This document shows positions 1 through 7,009 of a DNA stretch of 64,000 nt, piece by piece. How positions within the stretch are numbered: position 1 is the stretch's first letter; each line of letters opens with the position of its first letter. The notes beneath the pieces are model-generated. The model did no database searches and was not told the origin of the DNA. It was given only the letters and a program-made list of their open reading frames with translations. This stretch comes from Opitutales bacterium (lineage in GTDB: Bacteria > Verrucomicrobiota > Verrucomicrobiia > Opitutales > Coraliomargaritaceae): positions 1 to 64,000 of the forward strand of contig JABBCA010000015.1 of NCBI GenBank assembly GCA_018607135.1, given 5' to 3'. A program made the translations under genes and the position numbers.

Positions 1-36
1 TGTAGCACGTGCTTCTATGCGAAGCATCGAGCGCGT
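1..36 (+). repeat. REP-like palindromic repeat, family B, copy 1
   Basis: The sequence begins TGTAGCACGTGCTTCTATGC and continues into GAAGCATCGAGCGCGT, so it contains a short hairpin (GATGC-type arms). A nearly identical copy lies in the opposite orientation at 1334-1369 and a third at 12611-12646. The two first copies bracket the nucleotidyltransferase gene. It reads as an intergenic REP-type repeat; the element may begin before the window. Confidence 0.7.
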
Positions 37-228
37 CCCAAGACACTCCTTGACTCAGAAACGCACTCCCATCGGTAAGCGCATGCTACAATTCTAGCGA
101 GTGCGCTGTCGTAGAATTTTTTGCACGTAGCCGCAAGCGTAAGCTTCTGTAGCGTTCTAGTTAAAGAAGTGTAAGCGACTCCTGCCTGACATGCGCTCGG
201 CGGCGTGGGACAGGCCAGACTGCATGAG

Positions 229-1137
229 CTACAATTTCGCTGGATACTCACCATTCGCGATCAGTGTCTGAATACTTTCCTGCACAAATGGTTTATCTTC
301 GGGGTAGGTAACTCCGAACCAGGAACCGCTGGTCTCGATCACTGCGCATTCGGTCTGCTCGCTTTGAATCAAGTCGTCGATGACGGTGGGAATGTAACAC
401 TCCGATTTAGCCTCCTGTCCGTGCTCTTTTAAAAAGTCGATAAAATGCGCTTCAAGTGTCGCGAACAGCGCTGGGCTGAAGCCCCAGAAATTCATGGACA
501 CAATGTCGTCGGCATTCAAGTTGACACGTTGGTCGGTGAGATTACTACCGCGGATGACGCCGTCTTCGCCTTTCGCGATCACGGAGTGTTCCTCCACACC
601 TTGAAGTGTGCCGTTTTCGACGATGCACAGCCCGCGATTCACCGAGCCGTGCTCGGAGAGGGTATTCTCGAGTCGATAGCCCACCATGCAGGTGCGTAGC
701 TCGGGTTGGTCCTTGCTAGTCTTGAAGTAGTCCGCGAGTTGCTGGTAAGCATCTTGGCCGTAAAAGTCGTCGGCATTGATCACCGCAAATGGAGCGTCGA
801 CAGCGTTGCGTGCGGCGCGCACTGCGTGCGCAGTGCCCCATGGTTTTTCACGACCTTCAGGCACGGAAAAGCCCTCGGGTAAGTCGGTGAGTTCTTGAAA
901 GGCATACTCCACTTCAATGCGGTCTGCAAATTTATCGCCCACAGCTTCCCTGAAGGCATCCGCAAAATCACGGCGTATCACAAAGACCACCTTGCCAAAT
1001 CCCGCGCGAATGGCGTCGTAAACCGAGTAGTCGAGCACGGTTTCGCCATTTGGCCCCATGGGGTCCAATTGTTTGAGGCCGCCATAACGGCTGCCCATAC
1101 CAGCTGCGAGAATTAGTAGAGTCGGTTGCATGCGCAC
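229..1137 (-). CDS. Sugar nucleotidyltransferase (NTP_transferase family)
   Basis: Protein of 302 residues. The N-terminus carries the nucleotide-binding signature of sugar-1-phosphate nucleotidyltransferases (LAAGMGSRYGG, residues 10-20), followed by GTAHAV (101-106) and the metal/sugar-binding NADDFYG (121-127). Such enzymes join a sugar-1-phosphate to an NTP to give an NDP-sugar for cell-surface polysaccharide synthesis in the cytoplasm. I cannot tell the sugar or base from sequence alone. The next Met (residue 3) could also be the start. The gene stands alone, flanked by inverted copies of a REP-like repeat, and has no operon partner in view. Confidence 0.85.
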   Translation of the reverse strand: MRMQPTLLILAAGMGSRYGGLKQLDPMGPNGETVLDYSVYDAIRAGFGKVVFVIRRDFADAFREAVGDKFADRIEVEYAFQELTDLPEGFSVPEGREKPWGTAHAVRAARNAVDAPFAVINADDFYGQDAYQQLADYFKTSKDQPELRTCMVGYRLENTLSEHGSVNRGLCIVENGTLQGVEEHSVIAKGEDGVIRGSNLTDQRVNLNADDIVSMNFWGFSPALFATLEAHFIDFLKEHGQEAKSECYIPTVIDDLIQSEQTECAVIETSGSWFGVTYPEDKPFVQESIQTLIANGEYPAKL

Positions 1138-1200
1138 ATCTAGAGCGCTGTCGGCACGCAGCGCAAATGGTTTTCGCTTGAATGATGACCTGATTCGAAA

Positions 1201-1230
1201 GCGCTGGCCGAAACGAGTTCCTCGTTCCGC
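1201..1230 (+). repeat. REP-like repeat, family C, copy 1
   Basis: Core GCTGGCCGAAACGAGTTCCT followed by CGTTCCGC; the AACGAG...CTCGTT arms form a hairpin. The same core recurs at 11598-11626, where it is paired with an inverted variant at 11529-11558. Confidence 0.7.
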
Positions 1231-1333
1231 GGCTTGAGTCGTGGTGTTTCTATCATAAGGGTTCCTGGGTTGAAAAGTTGTCGCACGTGCCTTCCGAAGG
1301 GGTCACGTAGATCGTTGAGCGCTTGGATCTGAA

Positions 1334-1369
1334 ACGCGCTCGATGCTGCCCATAGAAGCACGTGCTACA
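1334..1369 (-). repeat. REP-like repeat, family B, copy 2
   Basis: Reverse complement of the repeat at 1-36 with few differences (AGCACGTGCTTCTATGGGC on the minus strand). It lies upstream of the nucleotidyltransferase gene. Confidence 0.75.
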
Positions 1370-1653
1370 ATGGAAATGTAGTGGTTCGTAACGCACTCAG
1401 TTGTTGGAAATATGCTACGCGTGGTGCTGTTCCCAAGTGGGCTCCTGCAGCCTTCTAGATCCATAAACTACCTCTGATGCTGATATGAGGATAGCTGAAT
1501 TTCGATTAAGATTAGCTTTGATGCTTTTTAGAGGCCCTTGAATGCTGGTAGTAGGCGGCTTTCGGTTAAAATGTTTCAAGTTTTACTTGCGTTAGGTTTC
1601 ACCGTTTGCATAGTTCAAATCATTCCTGATTACACGTTAGCCCCTACGAAGAC

Positions 1654-2223
1654 ATGATTGAATGGTTCACCAACCTCGGCCTTGAATACCAAATTTTTTA
1701 TGGTATCGGGATCTTTTCACTCGCAGTGGTCATCGTGCAAATGGTGATGACCTTGATTGGCTTCGATCACGATGGTGGCTTCGATGTAGAGCTCGGTGAT
1801 ATGGATCACGGTTCCGGTGTCGGCATCTTCTCCTCTCAAACACTGGGCGCATTCTTTCTCGCCTTTGGATGGATCGGCGCGGCCGCTTTGAAAAGTGGTG
1901 CGACGCTCATTGTGAGTAGCATCATTGCGATTGTCTGTGGCGTCGGCGCGATGTTTGCGATGCTCGTGTTGCTTCGCAGCATGCTCAAGCTTCAGGCAAA
2001 AGGCAATCTCGACTACTCCAGTGTGATCGGTCAAGAGGGCACTGTCTATGTGACCATTCCAGGCGGCGATGCCGATGAAGGTGGTCAGATACAAATCAAT
2101 ATTCAAGGTCGCTACACCACCGCCTCCGCGCGCAAAGAAACTGCTGGCTCACTCAAGCCCGGCCAGCGTGTCCGTGTCACAGGCGTCAATGGTCCTGCCT
2201 CATTCATCGTCGAGGAAGCGTAA
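1654..2223 (+). CDS. NfeD-like membrane protein with OB-fold
   Basis: Protein of 189 residues. Hydrophobic segments occur at about 13-36 and at about 65-110 (two closely spaced helices), followed by a soluble beta-rich tail (about 120-189, from GQEGTVYVTI to the C-terminus) that fits the OB-fold of NfeD/YqiJ proteins. In known systems NfeD-like proteins are encoded beside flotillins and help them act in membrane microdomains; the gene 54 bases downstream encodes exactly such an SPFH protein, which is the strongest support. The assignment is by architecture and context, since NfeD sequences are poorly conserved. Confidence 0.75.
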   Translation: MIEWFTNLGLEYQIFYGIGIFSLAVVIVQMVMTLIGFDHDGGFDVELGDMDHGSGVGIFSSQTLGAFFLAFGWIGAAALKSGATLIVSSIIAIVCGVGAMFAMLVLLRSMLKLQAKGNLDYSSVIGQEGTVYVTIPGGDADEGGQIQINIQGRYTTASARKETAGSLKPGQRVRVTGVNGPASFIVEEA

Positions 2224-2277
2224 GCCGCACTCAATTTCGAACTTCTACATGCTCACTCCTAACTTCTTTTAAAACTT

Positions 2278-3777
2278 ATGGAAATACTCATCCCCGCAGC
2301 TATACTGTTTTTATTCTTTGTCGCGACCATCATCGCGTTTGCCAGTCGCTACAAGCGCTGTCCGTCCGACCGCTTGTTGGTCGTTTACGGCAAAGTCGCC
2401 GGTGGTAAGTCTGCCAACTGCTATCACGGTGGTGCGGCCTTTATCTGGCCCGTCATTCAAGGCTACCAGTGGCTCGACCTCACGCCATTACCGATCGACA
2501 TTCGCCTCGAAGGTGCGCTGTCTAAGCAAAACATTCGCGTCAATACACCTTCCACGTTCACCGTCGGTATTTCCACCGAGCCAGGTGTCATGGAAAACGC
2601 TGCCGAACGTATGCTCGGTCTCGGTCTTGCCGAAATCAAGGAACTCGCGAAGGACATTATCTTCGGTCAAATGCGCGTCGTGATCGCGACCATGGACATT
2701 GAAGAAATCAACGCCGACCGTGATAAGTTGATCGCCAACATTTCCACCGGTGTGGAAGTCGAGCTCAAGAAAGTCGGTCTGCGTTTGATCAATGTGAACG
2801 TGCAGGACATCACCGACGAGTCCGGCTACATCAATGCTCTCGGTCAAGAAGCCGCTTCCAAGGCGATTGCTGAAGCAAAGGTGAAGGTCGCCCAAGCTGA
2901 ACGTGATGGTGATATCGGTGCCGCAGAAGCCGCCCGTGACCAACGTGTCCGCGTGGCCGACGCCAATGCGAAAGCGACCGATGGTGAAAATACCGCGACC
3001 GTTGAAATTGCCAATTCGAATGCCGATCGACGTATGAAAGAGGCGGAAGCGGAACGCTCGGCATCGGCAGCAGAAAAGGTTAAGGCTGCGCAAGCCCTAC
3101 AGGAAGCCTACGCTGCCGAGCAAACCTCTGAAATCGAGCGTGCCAAGCGTGAGAAAGCGACTCAGCAGGCGAATATCATTGTCCCCGCTGAAATTGCTAA
3201 GGAAAAAGCCATCGTCGATGCAGAAGCGAGTGCCGAGTCTGTGCGCCGCACACAAATGGGTGAGGCCGACGCGGTCCGCCTCGATAAGCAAGCCGAAGCC
3301 GACGGTCTCAAAGCCGTCAAGCAAGCGGAAGCCGACGGCTTACGATTCAAGCTTACCGCGGAGGCAGACGGCACACGTCTCAAGCTCCTCGCGGAAGCGG
3401 AAGGTGTCGAAGCCGTCCTTACCAAGAAGGCGAAGGGGTTCACCGACATCGTCAACTCTGCTGGCAACGACAAGCAATTGGCTTCCATGCTCCTCATGAT
3501 CGAGCAGTTGCCGAAGCTCGTGGAAGAACAAGCCAAGGCCATCTCCAACCTCAAGATCGACAAGATCACTGTGTGGGACAACGGCAAAGGCAAGGACGGC
3601 AAAGGCAGCACCGCAGACTTCCTTTCTGGAATGATCGGCTCCTTGCCGCCGCTGCATGAGATCACCAAGAACGCTGGCATCGAACTCCCTGAGTTCCTAG
3701 GCAAACTCGCCGAGCAAGAAGCTGCTCCAAAGGAAGTCCCTGCGGACGACGAAGCTCCGGAAAAGACTGAAAAGTAA
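2278..3777 (+). CDS. Flotillin/YqiK-like SPFH-domain protein
   Basis: Protein of 499 residues. One N-terminal membrane helix (about 4-25), then an SPFH/band-7 domain (about 30-210), then a long Ala/Glu-rich coiled coil (about 190-390) with a repeated AEADG motif between about 325 and 385, and a soluble tail ending in an acidic segment. This is the layout of bacterial flotillins (FloT/YqiK), which oligomerise at the inner membrane and organise microdomains. It forms a two-gene unit with the NfeD-like gene upstream and is followed directly by a hairpin terminator. Large antisense open frames over this gene come from its biased codons and are not genes. Confidence 0.9.
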   Translation: MEILIPAAILFLFFVATIIAFASRYKRCPSDRLLVVYGKVAGGKSANCYHGGAAFIWPVIQGYQWLDLTPLPIDIRLEGALSKQNIRVNTPSTFTVGISTEPGVMENAAERMLGLGLAEIKELAKDIIFGQMRVVIATMDIEEINADRDKLIANISTGVEVELKKVGLRLINVNVQDITDESGYINALGQEAASKAIAEAKVKVAQAERDGDIGAAEAARDQRVRVADANAKATDGENTATVEIANSNADRRMKEAEAERSASAAEKVKAAQALQEAYAAEQTSEIERAKREKATQQANIIVPAEIAKEKAIVDAEASAESVRRTQMGEADAVRLDKQAEADGLKAVKQAEADGLRFKLTAEADGTRLKLLAEAEGVEAVLTKKAKGFTDIVNSAGNDKQLASMLLMIEQLPKLVEEQAKAISNLKIDKITVWDNGKGKDGKGSTADFLSGMIGSLPPLHEITKNAGIELPEFLGKLAEQEAAPKEVPADDEAPEKTEK

Positions 3778-3783
3778 TTTCAA

Positions 3784-3811
3784 AGGGTCGCCGATTTCGG
3801 CGGCCCTTTTT
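3784..3811 (+). terminator. Rho-independent terminator after the flotillin gene
   Basis: AGGGTCGCCG, a four-base loop, then CGGCGGCCCT (one G-T wobble), followed by a run of T. It ends the NfeD-like/flotillin unit six bases after the stop codon. Confidence 0.88.
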
Positions 3812-3830
3812 ATCGCTCAATCACAGATTC

Positions 3831-3959
3831 GACAGAATGATTTTTCGACAGAATAATTGATTCTGTAACGCTGTTATGTCTAAGCTATCTACGGTTGCTT
3901 ATCTAAGTAACTTAGCCGCAAATCTATCAATAATCATTCTGTCGAAAAATTATTCTGTC
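3831..3959. repeat. MITE-like inverted-repeat element
   Basis: Two 28-base arms (3831-3858 and 3932-3959) are inverted copies of each other with about two mismatches. Each arm contains the GACAGAAT(G/A)ATT unit twice. The 73-base centre codes for nothing and contains a smaller palindrome (CTAAG...CTTAG). This is the structure of a small non-autonomous element or long hairpin. No matching transposase is in the window. Confidence 0.7.
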
Positions 3960-3996
3960 TGAAAAACAGAGCCAAAGCCTGACCCCATAAACCATC

Positions 3997-4404
3997 ATGG
4001 AATTTTTAGAAAAACTATTCAGCGGCGATCAAGGTTCCTCGCTCCATCCAGCAGTGACTCAAGCTGAACGCGAAGCGATCATCGACCTGCTGCTCCTAGC
4101 GATTTATATCGATGGGCATCTGTCCTTGGCCGAATCCAATGAGTTCAACAGCGCCGCCGATTCACTCGGTTGGGAGTCCAGCACAGGCCCTTCAGTTTAT
4201 ATCAGCACCGCAACCGATCGCGCACGCAACGCACGCACCAGCGAAGACTCGGTTGCAGAATTGATTCGCTTCGTCGCGTTGCGTTTAAGCTCAGCGGGCT
4301 CCAAGGAGCGCGCCTTAGTATTGCTCAATCGATTGCTTACTTCTGACGGCAAAACCGAAAAGGAAAAAGTCTTCTTCAAGCAGGTGGAGGCAGCGTTCGC
4401 TTGA
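3997..4404 (+). CDS. TerB-like helical protein
   Basis: Protein of 135 residues, soluble and predicted all-helical. The stretch EREAIIDLLLLAIYIDGHLS, followed by an SNEF segment and a later LLTSDGKTEKEK, resembles the TerB/DjlA-N fold (DG... helices, acidic metal-binding loops). TerB-domain proteins act as accessory stress or membrane-associated factors; no precise role can be given. The gene stands alone after the MITE-like repeat. The family assignment rests on motif pattern and length. Confidence 0.6.
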   Translation: MEFLEKLFSGDQGSSLHPAVTQAEREAIIDLLLLAIYIDGHLSLAESNEFNSAADSLGWESSTGPSVYISTATDRARNARTSEDSVAELIRFVALRLSSAGSKERALVLLNRLLTSDGKTEKEKVFFKQVEAAFA

Positions 4405-4478
4405 ATTCAGTTTGTTGCGAGATCATCCCAATTCGGATGATATCGTAAGTGACATAATAATACGTTAGTAAAAATAAT

Positions 4479-4979
4479 ATGGAAGCAGCCATTTGGGGAT
4501 TTATTGGAACTATTGTAGGTGCTCTAGCGAGTATCCTTACAACGTTTTTAGTTAGCTGGAATAATCGATGGCTACAGAGTGATGCGAATAAATTTAAAAG
4601 GGAAGAGAAACGAAAAGAATTCCAAAGAACGACCCTCATGCAGTTGCAGGATGCCGTCATGAGCGCAATTAGGCTAGCAGTTCGAGTCCACATAGAGGAC
4701 ACTCACTACTACAGAAATAATCCTGATACCGATAGGCCCGGTCTTTTGCCTGAAGAACTGAGCAATGAACTGATGCTATCTATCCAAGAACTCAACAGAC
4801 TCATCGAAAGAGTAGATGACGATAGCCTTCGAATAAACCTAAAAAACCTAAGGATAAAAATTTGCGAGATACAGAGATCGACGTCAGAGAGTCATAGCCA
4901 CGCCTTAGTTCAGGATGCTAACACAGCATTTGGTGTAGTGCAGGAAGAAATTGGTGCAATACTTAGGCAGAACCAATGA
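4479..4979 (+). CDS. Hypothetical membrane-anchored coiled-coil protein
   Basis: Protein of 166 residues that I do not recognise. Residues 5-27 form one glycine-containing membrane helix; the rest is charged and helical (coiled-coil-like between about 35-75 and 95-135) and probably cytoplasmic. The DNA here is visibly richer in A and T, and less like its neighbours in codon choice, than the flanking genes. That, together with the next gene, suggests recent acquisition. It lies 25 bases upstream of another hypothetical membrane gene. Confidence 0.6.
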   Translation: MEAAIWGFIGTIVGALASILTTFLVSWNNRWLQSDANKFKREEKRKEFQRTTLMQLQDAVMSAIRLAVRVHIEDTHYYRNNPDTDRPGLLPEELSNELMLSIQELNRLIERVDDDSLRINLKNLRIKICEIQRSTSESHSHALVQDANTAFGVVQEEIGAILRQNQ

Positions 4980-5004
4980 ATAGCAGAGAACTAACTAGCC
5001 GAGC

Positions 5005-5679
5005 ATGAGCAAGGAGATTGAGCTAAAGTGGTGTGTTGAATTTCTAAGTGCATTTTATGTCTTAGGGCTTATCTATCTAGCATGCACGCAAGACACTTTT
5101 TATTTAACTAAAGTAGGGTTGGCATGGTGGATCATTGGTGGGATGATCATAGTCGCTTTACGTCTCTTGGTAAAAAGGAAGGCTGATCAAGCGCAAGGGA
5201 ATCTACATGGATCGAATATTCATCCAAATCATCACACGATGGAAGCTGGCGATGTAACCAGCGAGTTCAGGTCGAGTCTTCCACTTATATATGTGGTCAT
5301 CGGAAGTGTTCTGATTGCGATGATGGTTGTTCCTTACGATCTAAATGAGTCAGAGTCTTATTGGGAGAGCCTTGGTAATTCTTTGTTTTGGTTGATGTGT
5401 TGTCTACTCCTGGTTTTAGGAGGGCTGAGGTCATGGAAATCGCCTTATGTTAGATTCTATGATGAACTTATCATTTTAAATTCAGGATGGAGTTCAGTGT
5501 ATATTCCCATCGATTTGATTAAAGCGATGGAGAGGAAGAAAACGAAAACTCTGTTTTGGATGTTTGACGAAGCAAAGTTGTCGATCGATCACTCAATGAT
5601 TCCATCAAGTCAGCATGCCGATCTGAACGTCGCGTTAGAAGTATTTGAGAAGAAACTGACTCATTCGCTTAAGAACTAA
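5005..5679 (+). CDS. Hypothetical four-helix membrane protein with PH-like tail
   Basis: Protein of 224 residues. Hydrophobic segments at about 10-27, 36-56, 90-108 and 122-142 give a likely four-helix membrane part in two hairpins. The C-terminal third (from VRFYDELIILNSG to IDHSMIP) has the alternating beta pattern of bacterial PH-like domains found in small membrane proteins. I do not recognise a family and give no function. The codon use is AT-rich, as in the gene before it. Confidence 0.6.
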   Translation: MSKEIELKWCVEFLSAFYVLGLIYLACTQDTFYLTKVGLAWWIIGGMIIVALRLLVKRKADQAQGNLHGSNIHPNHHTMEAGDVTSEFRSSLPLIYVVIGSVLIAMMVVPYDLNESESYWESLGNSLFWLMCCLLLVLGGLRSWKSPYVRFYDELIILNSGWSSVYIPIDLIKAMERKKTKTLFWMFDEAKLSIDHSMIPSSQHADLNVALEVFEKKLTHSLKN

Positions 5680-5711
5680 GGGGGCAGCCCCATTACCTGA
5701 CAAATTGAATT

Positions 5712-6059
5712 ATGAACGACCTAGAAACAGGAAAGAAACTCGACCGCATTACGTTTTTGTTGGCGGCTAATTTAATGGTCATCGCGCTTACTGCGCTGGG
5801 ATTGCTGTTTGGTTTGTTGCCAAAGTTGGAACGTGTGACGGCATCGACTGAGCGAGTGGAAGCACGCTTCCAAGAATTTGCGGATGAAGTTCAGCCAGTG
5901 GTTTCTGCGGGTGCGGGCAAGGCGATTGAATCGATTAAAAAGATGGATGCCGAAAAGCTTTCCGAGACTGCGACTAGCAAGTCCGATGAATTGATGAAAG
6001 CGGCCGCCGAAAAGGCGAAGCGTTATCTGAATCGTGATCAGAACTCTGAGAGTGAGTAA
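5712..6059 (+). CDS. Small single-pass membrane protein with coiled coil
   Basis: Protein of 115 residues. A single membrane helix (about 15-37) is followed by a charged amphipathic helical region (about 40-110) rich in Glu, Lys and Ala, with the look of a coiled coil facing one side of the membrane. No known domain is recognised. The base composition has returned to that of the general genome. It begins 32 bases after the preceding hypothetical gene and could share its transcript. Confidence 0.6.
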   Translation: MNDLETGKKLDRITFLLAANLMVIALTALGLLFGLLPKLERVTASTERVEARFQEFADEVQPVVSAGAGKAIESIKKMDAEKLSETATSKSDELMKAAAEKAKRYLNRDQNSESE

Positions 6060-6424
6060 TCACGCGAAGACCTAAAGACTTGGGTTACGTATGCGGGGTT
6101 CTGCGTGAACTAGAACTGAAGCTGACTCAGGCGTTGATTTAAACCGCAGAGCACACAGAGGGCGCAGAGAGGGGGAGGAGACTGAGGATTGATCTTGGTT
6201 TTGACTCCACGCCCTCGGCGTTCTCAAGCGAAGCGGGCTGGTTAATAATTCATGTGGAGGGACATGCTCCGCTATGTCCGCCGTTGTGTGATTCCGTTCG
6301 GCGTATTCTAAGCCGTGGGTATCGTCGACGTATTGCGGTCAGACCAGCATGTGCGCCGTAGCTGACTAGCGTCGGTGTAAAGCTGACCCTCCATTGAGGA
6401 TTCGTTGAAGCCTACCGACTCTTT
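6060..6424. other. Intergenic region between convergent genes, with repeats
   Basis: A 365-base gap between converging genes. It contains a purine-rich AACCGCAGAGCACACAGAGG-type stretch (6142-6176), similar in style to dispersed repeats of many genomes, and a compact hairpin GGACAT...ATGTCC at 6260-6279. No gene is evident; the reading frame at 6366-6680 is a shadow of the cytochrome gene. Confidence 0.5.
6260..6279. repeat. Short hairpin repeat
   Basis: GGACAT, eight-base loop, ATGTCC. It lies between convergent genes and may be REP-like or help to end transcription; there is no T-run next to it. Confidence 0.4.
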
Positions 6425-6880
6425 TTACTCTGCCGCTGCTTTTGATTTTGGATGGATAAACTCGGGAGCTACGAAGTCGCCATAGTCTGCGCCTTGATGG
6501 ATCCATGCTTTGATGGTGTCGGTTTGCGCTTTGGTGAGCGGATCGCCTTTGGCGGGCATGATGTCGTCGTGGTCTTCGGGTAAAATGGTGGTGGTGTAGA
6601 AGGTGCTGGCTTCGGCGTCGCCTGCGACGATGACGAACTCTTGTTCGTTCTCGTCGTTCATATAACCTTTTTGAATCCATTCAGGAGTATCGAGGCGTAG
6701 GCCACCCTTCGGGGTTTTGATCCGTCCACGTGTGTCTTCGTAAGGTGCGGAGTGGCAGCCGATACAGCTCCCGCGAATGATTGGATAAATGTCATCGCCG
6801 AAATCAATGGTGTCGGCTGCGGACATGGTGAGTGTTGCGGCGAAGAGGCTTGTGGCGCAAAGTGTGACTGGTCGTTTCAT
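6425..6880 (-). CDS. Small planctomycete-type cytochrome c
   Basis: Protein of 151 residues with a Sec signal peptide (about 1-21, Lys-Arg then hydrophobic, likely cut near Ala21). A single haem-binding CIGCH motif lies at 39-43 and a plausible distal Met at 108 (DDIMPAKGDPLT). The pattern matches the PSCyt1 domain known from Planctomycetes and Verrucomicrobia, normally fused to large DUF1549/DUF1553 proteins; here it is free-standing. It would sit in the periplasm as an electron carrier. No redox partner is adjacent. It is downstream of the AMP-ligase on the same strand, separated by 129 bases with repeats, so it is probably a separate unit. Confidence 0.8.
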   Translation of the reverse strand: MKRPVTLCATSLFAATLTMSAADTIDFGDDIYPIIRGSCIGCHSAPYEDTRGRIKTPKGGLRLDTPEWIQKGYMNDENEQEFVIVAGDAEASTFYTTTILPEDHDDIMPAKGDPLTKAQTDTIKAWIHQGADYGDFVAPEFIHPKSKAAAE

Positions 6881-6930
6881 TGTAGTGTAGTCTCTTATGG
6901 GATGTGGAATCTAAAGGCTTAAGGCTTTGT

Positions 6931-7007
6931 GAATAAGGAAGCCAGGAAGCGGTTCGCATTTATCTGTTTAGATTACGCATGTTTTGTGTTTCCTGTTTTC
7001 CTTATTG
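6931..7007. repeat. Inverted repeat pair of GAATAAGGAA type
   Basis: GAATAAGGAAGCCAGGAAGC at 6931-6950 is mirrored by TTTCCTGTTTTCCTTATTG at 6989-7007. A third copy (GCTTCCTGCTTTCCTTATTC) is at 20378-20397, next to the tag gene. These form a dispersed intergenic repeat family. Confidence 0.6.
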
Positions 7008-7009
7008 AT

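Larger units (their letters stand above)
1138..1653. other. Intergenic region with REP-like repeats
   Basis: A gap of 516 bases between two divergently read genes. I see a family C repeat (1201-1230) and a family B repeat (1334-1369), both explained below, and then AT-richer DNA from about 1480 that should hold the promoter of the NfeD-like gene. No convincing reading frame is present. Confidence 0.6.

Noticed and set aside
2488-3093. Antisense reading frame of 201 residues over the flotillin gene
   Set aside because: It lies entirely within the SPFH gene in a frame opened by that gene's biased codons; the translation has no recognised motif and is rich in Gly, His and Phe.
6366-6680. Arg/His-rich frame of 104 residues on the minus strand
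   Set aside because: Low-complexity shadow of the cytochrome c gene, which has a signal peptide and a haem motif.
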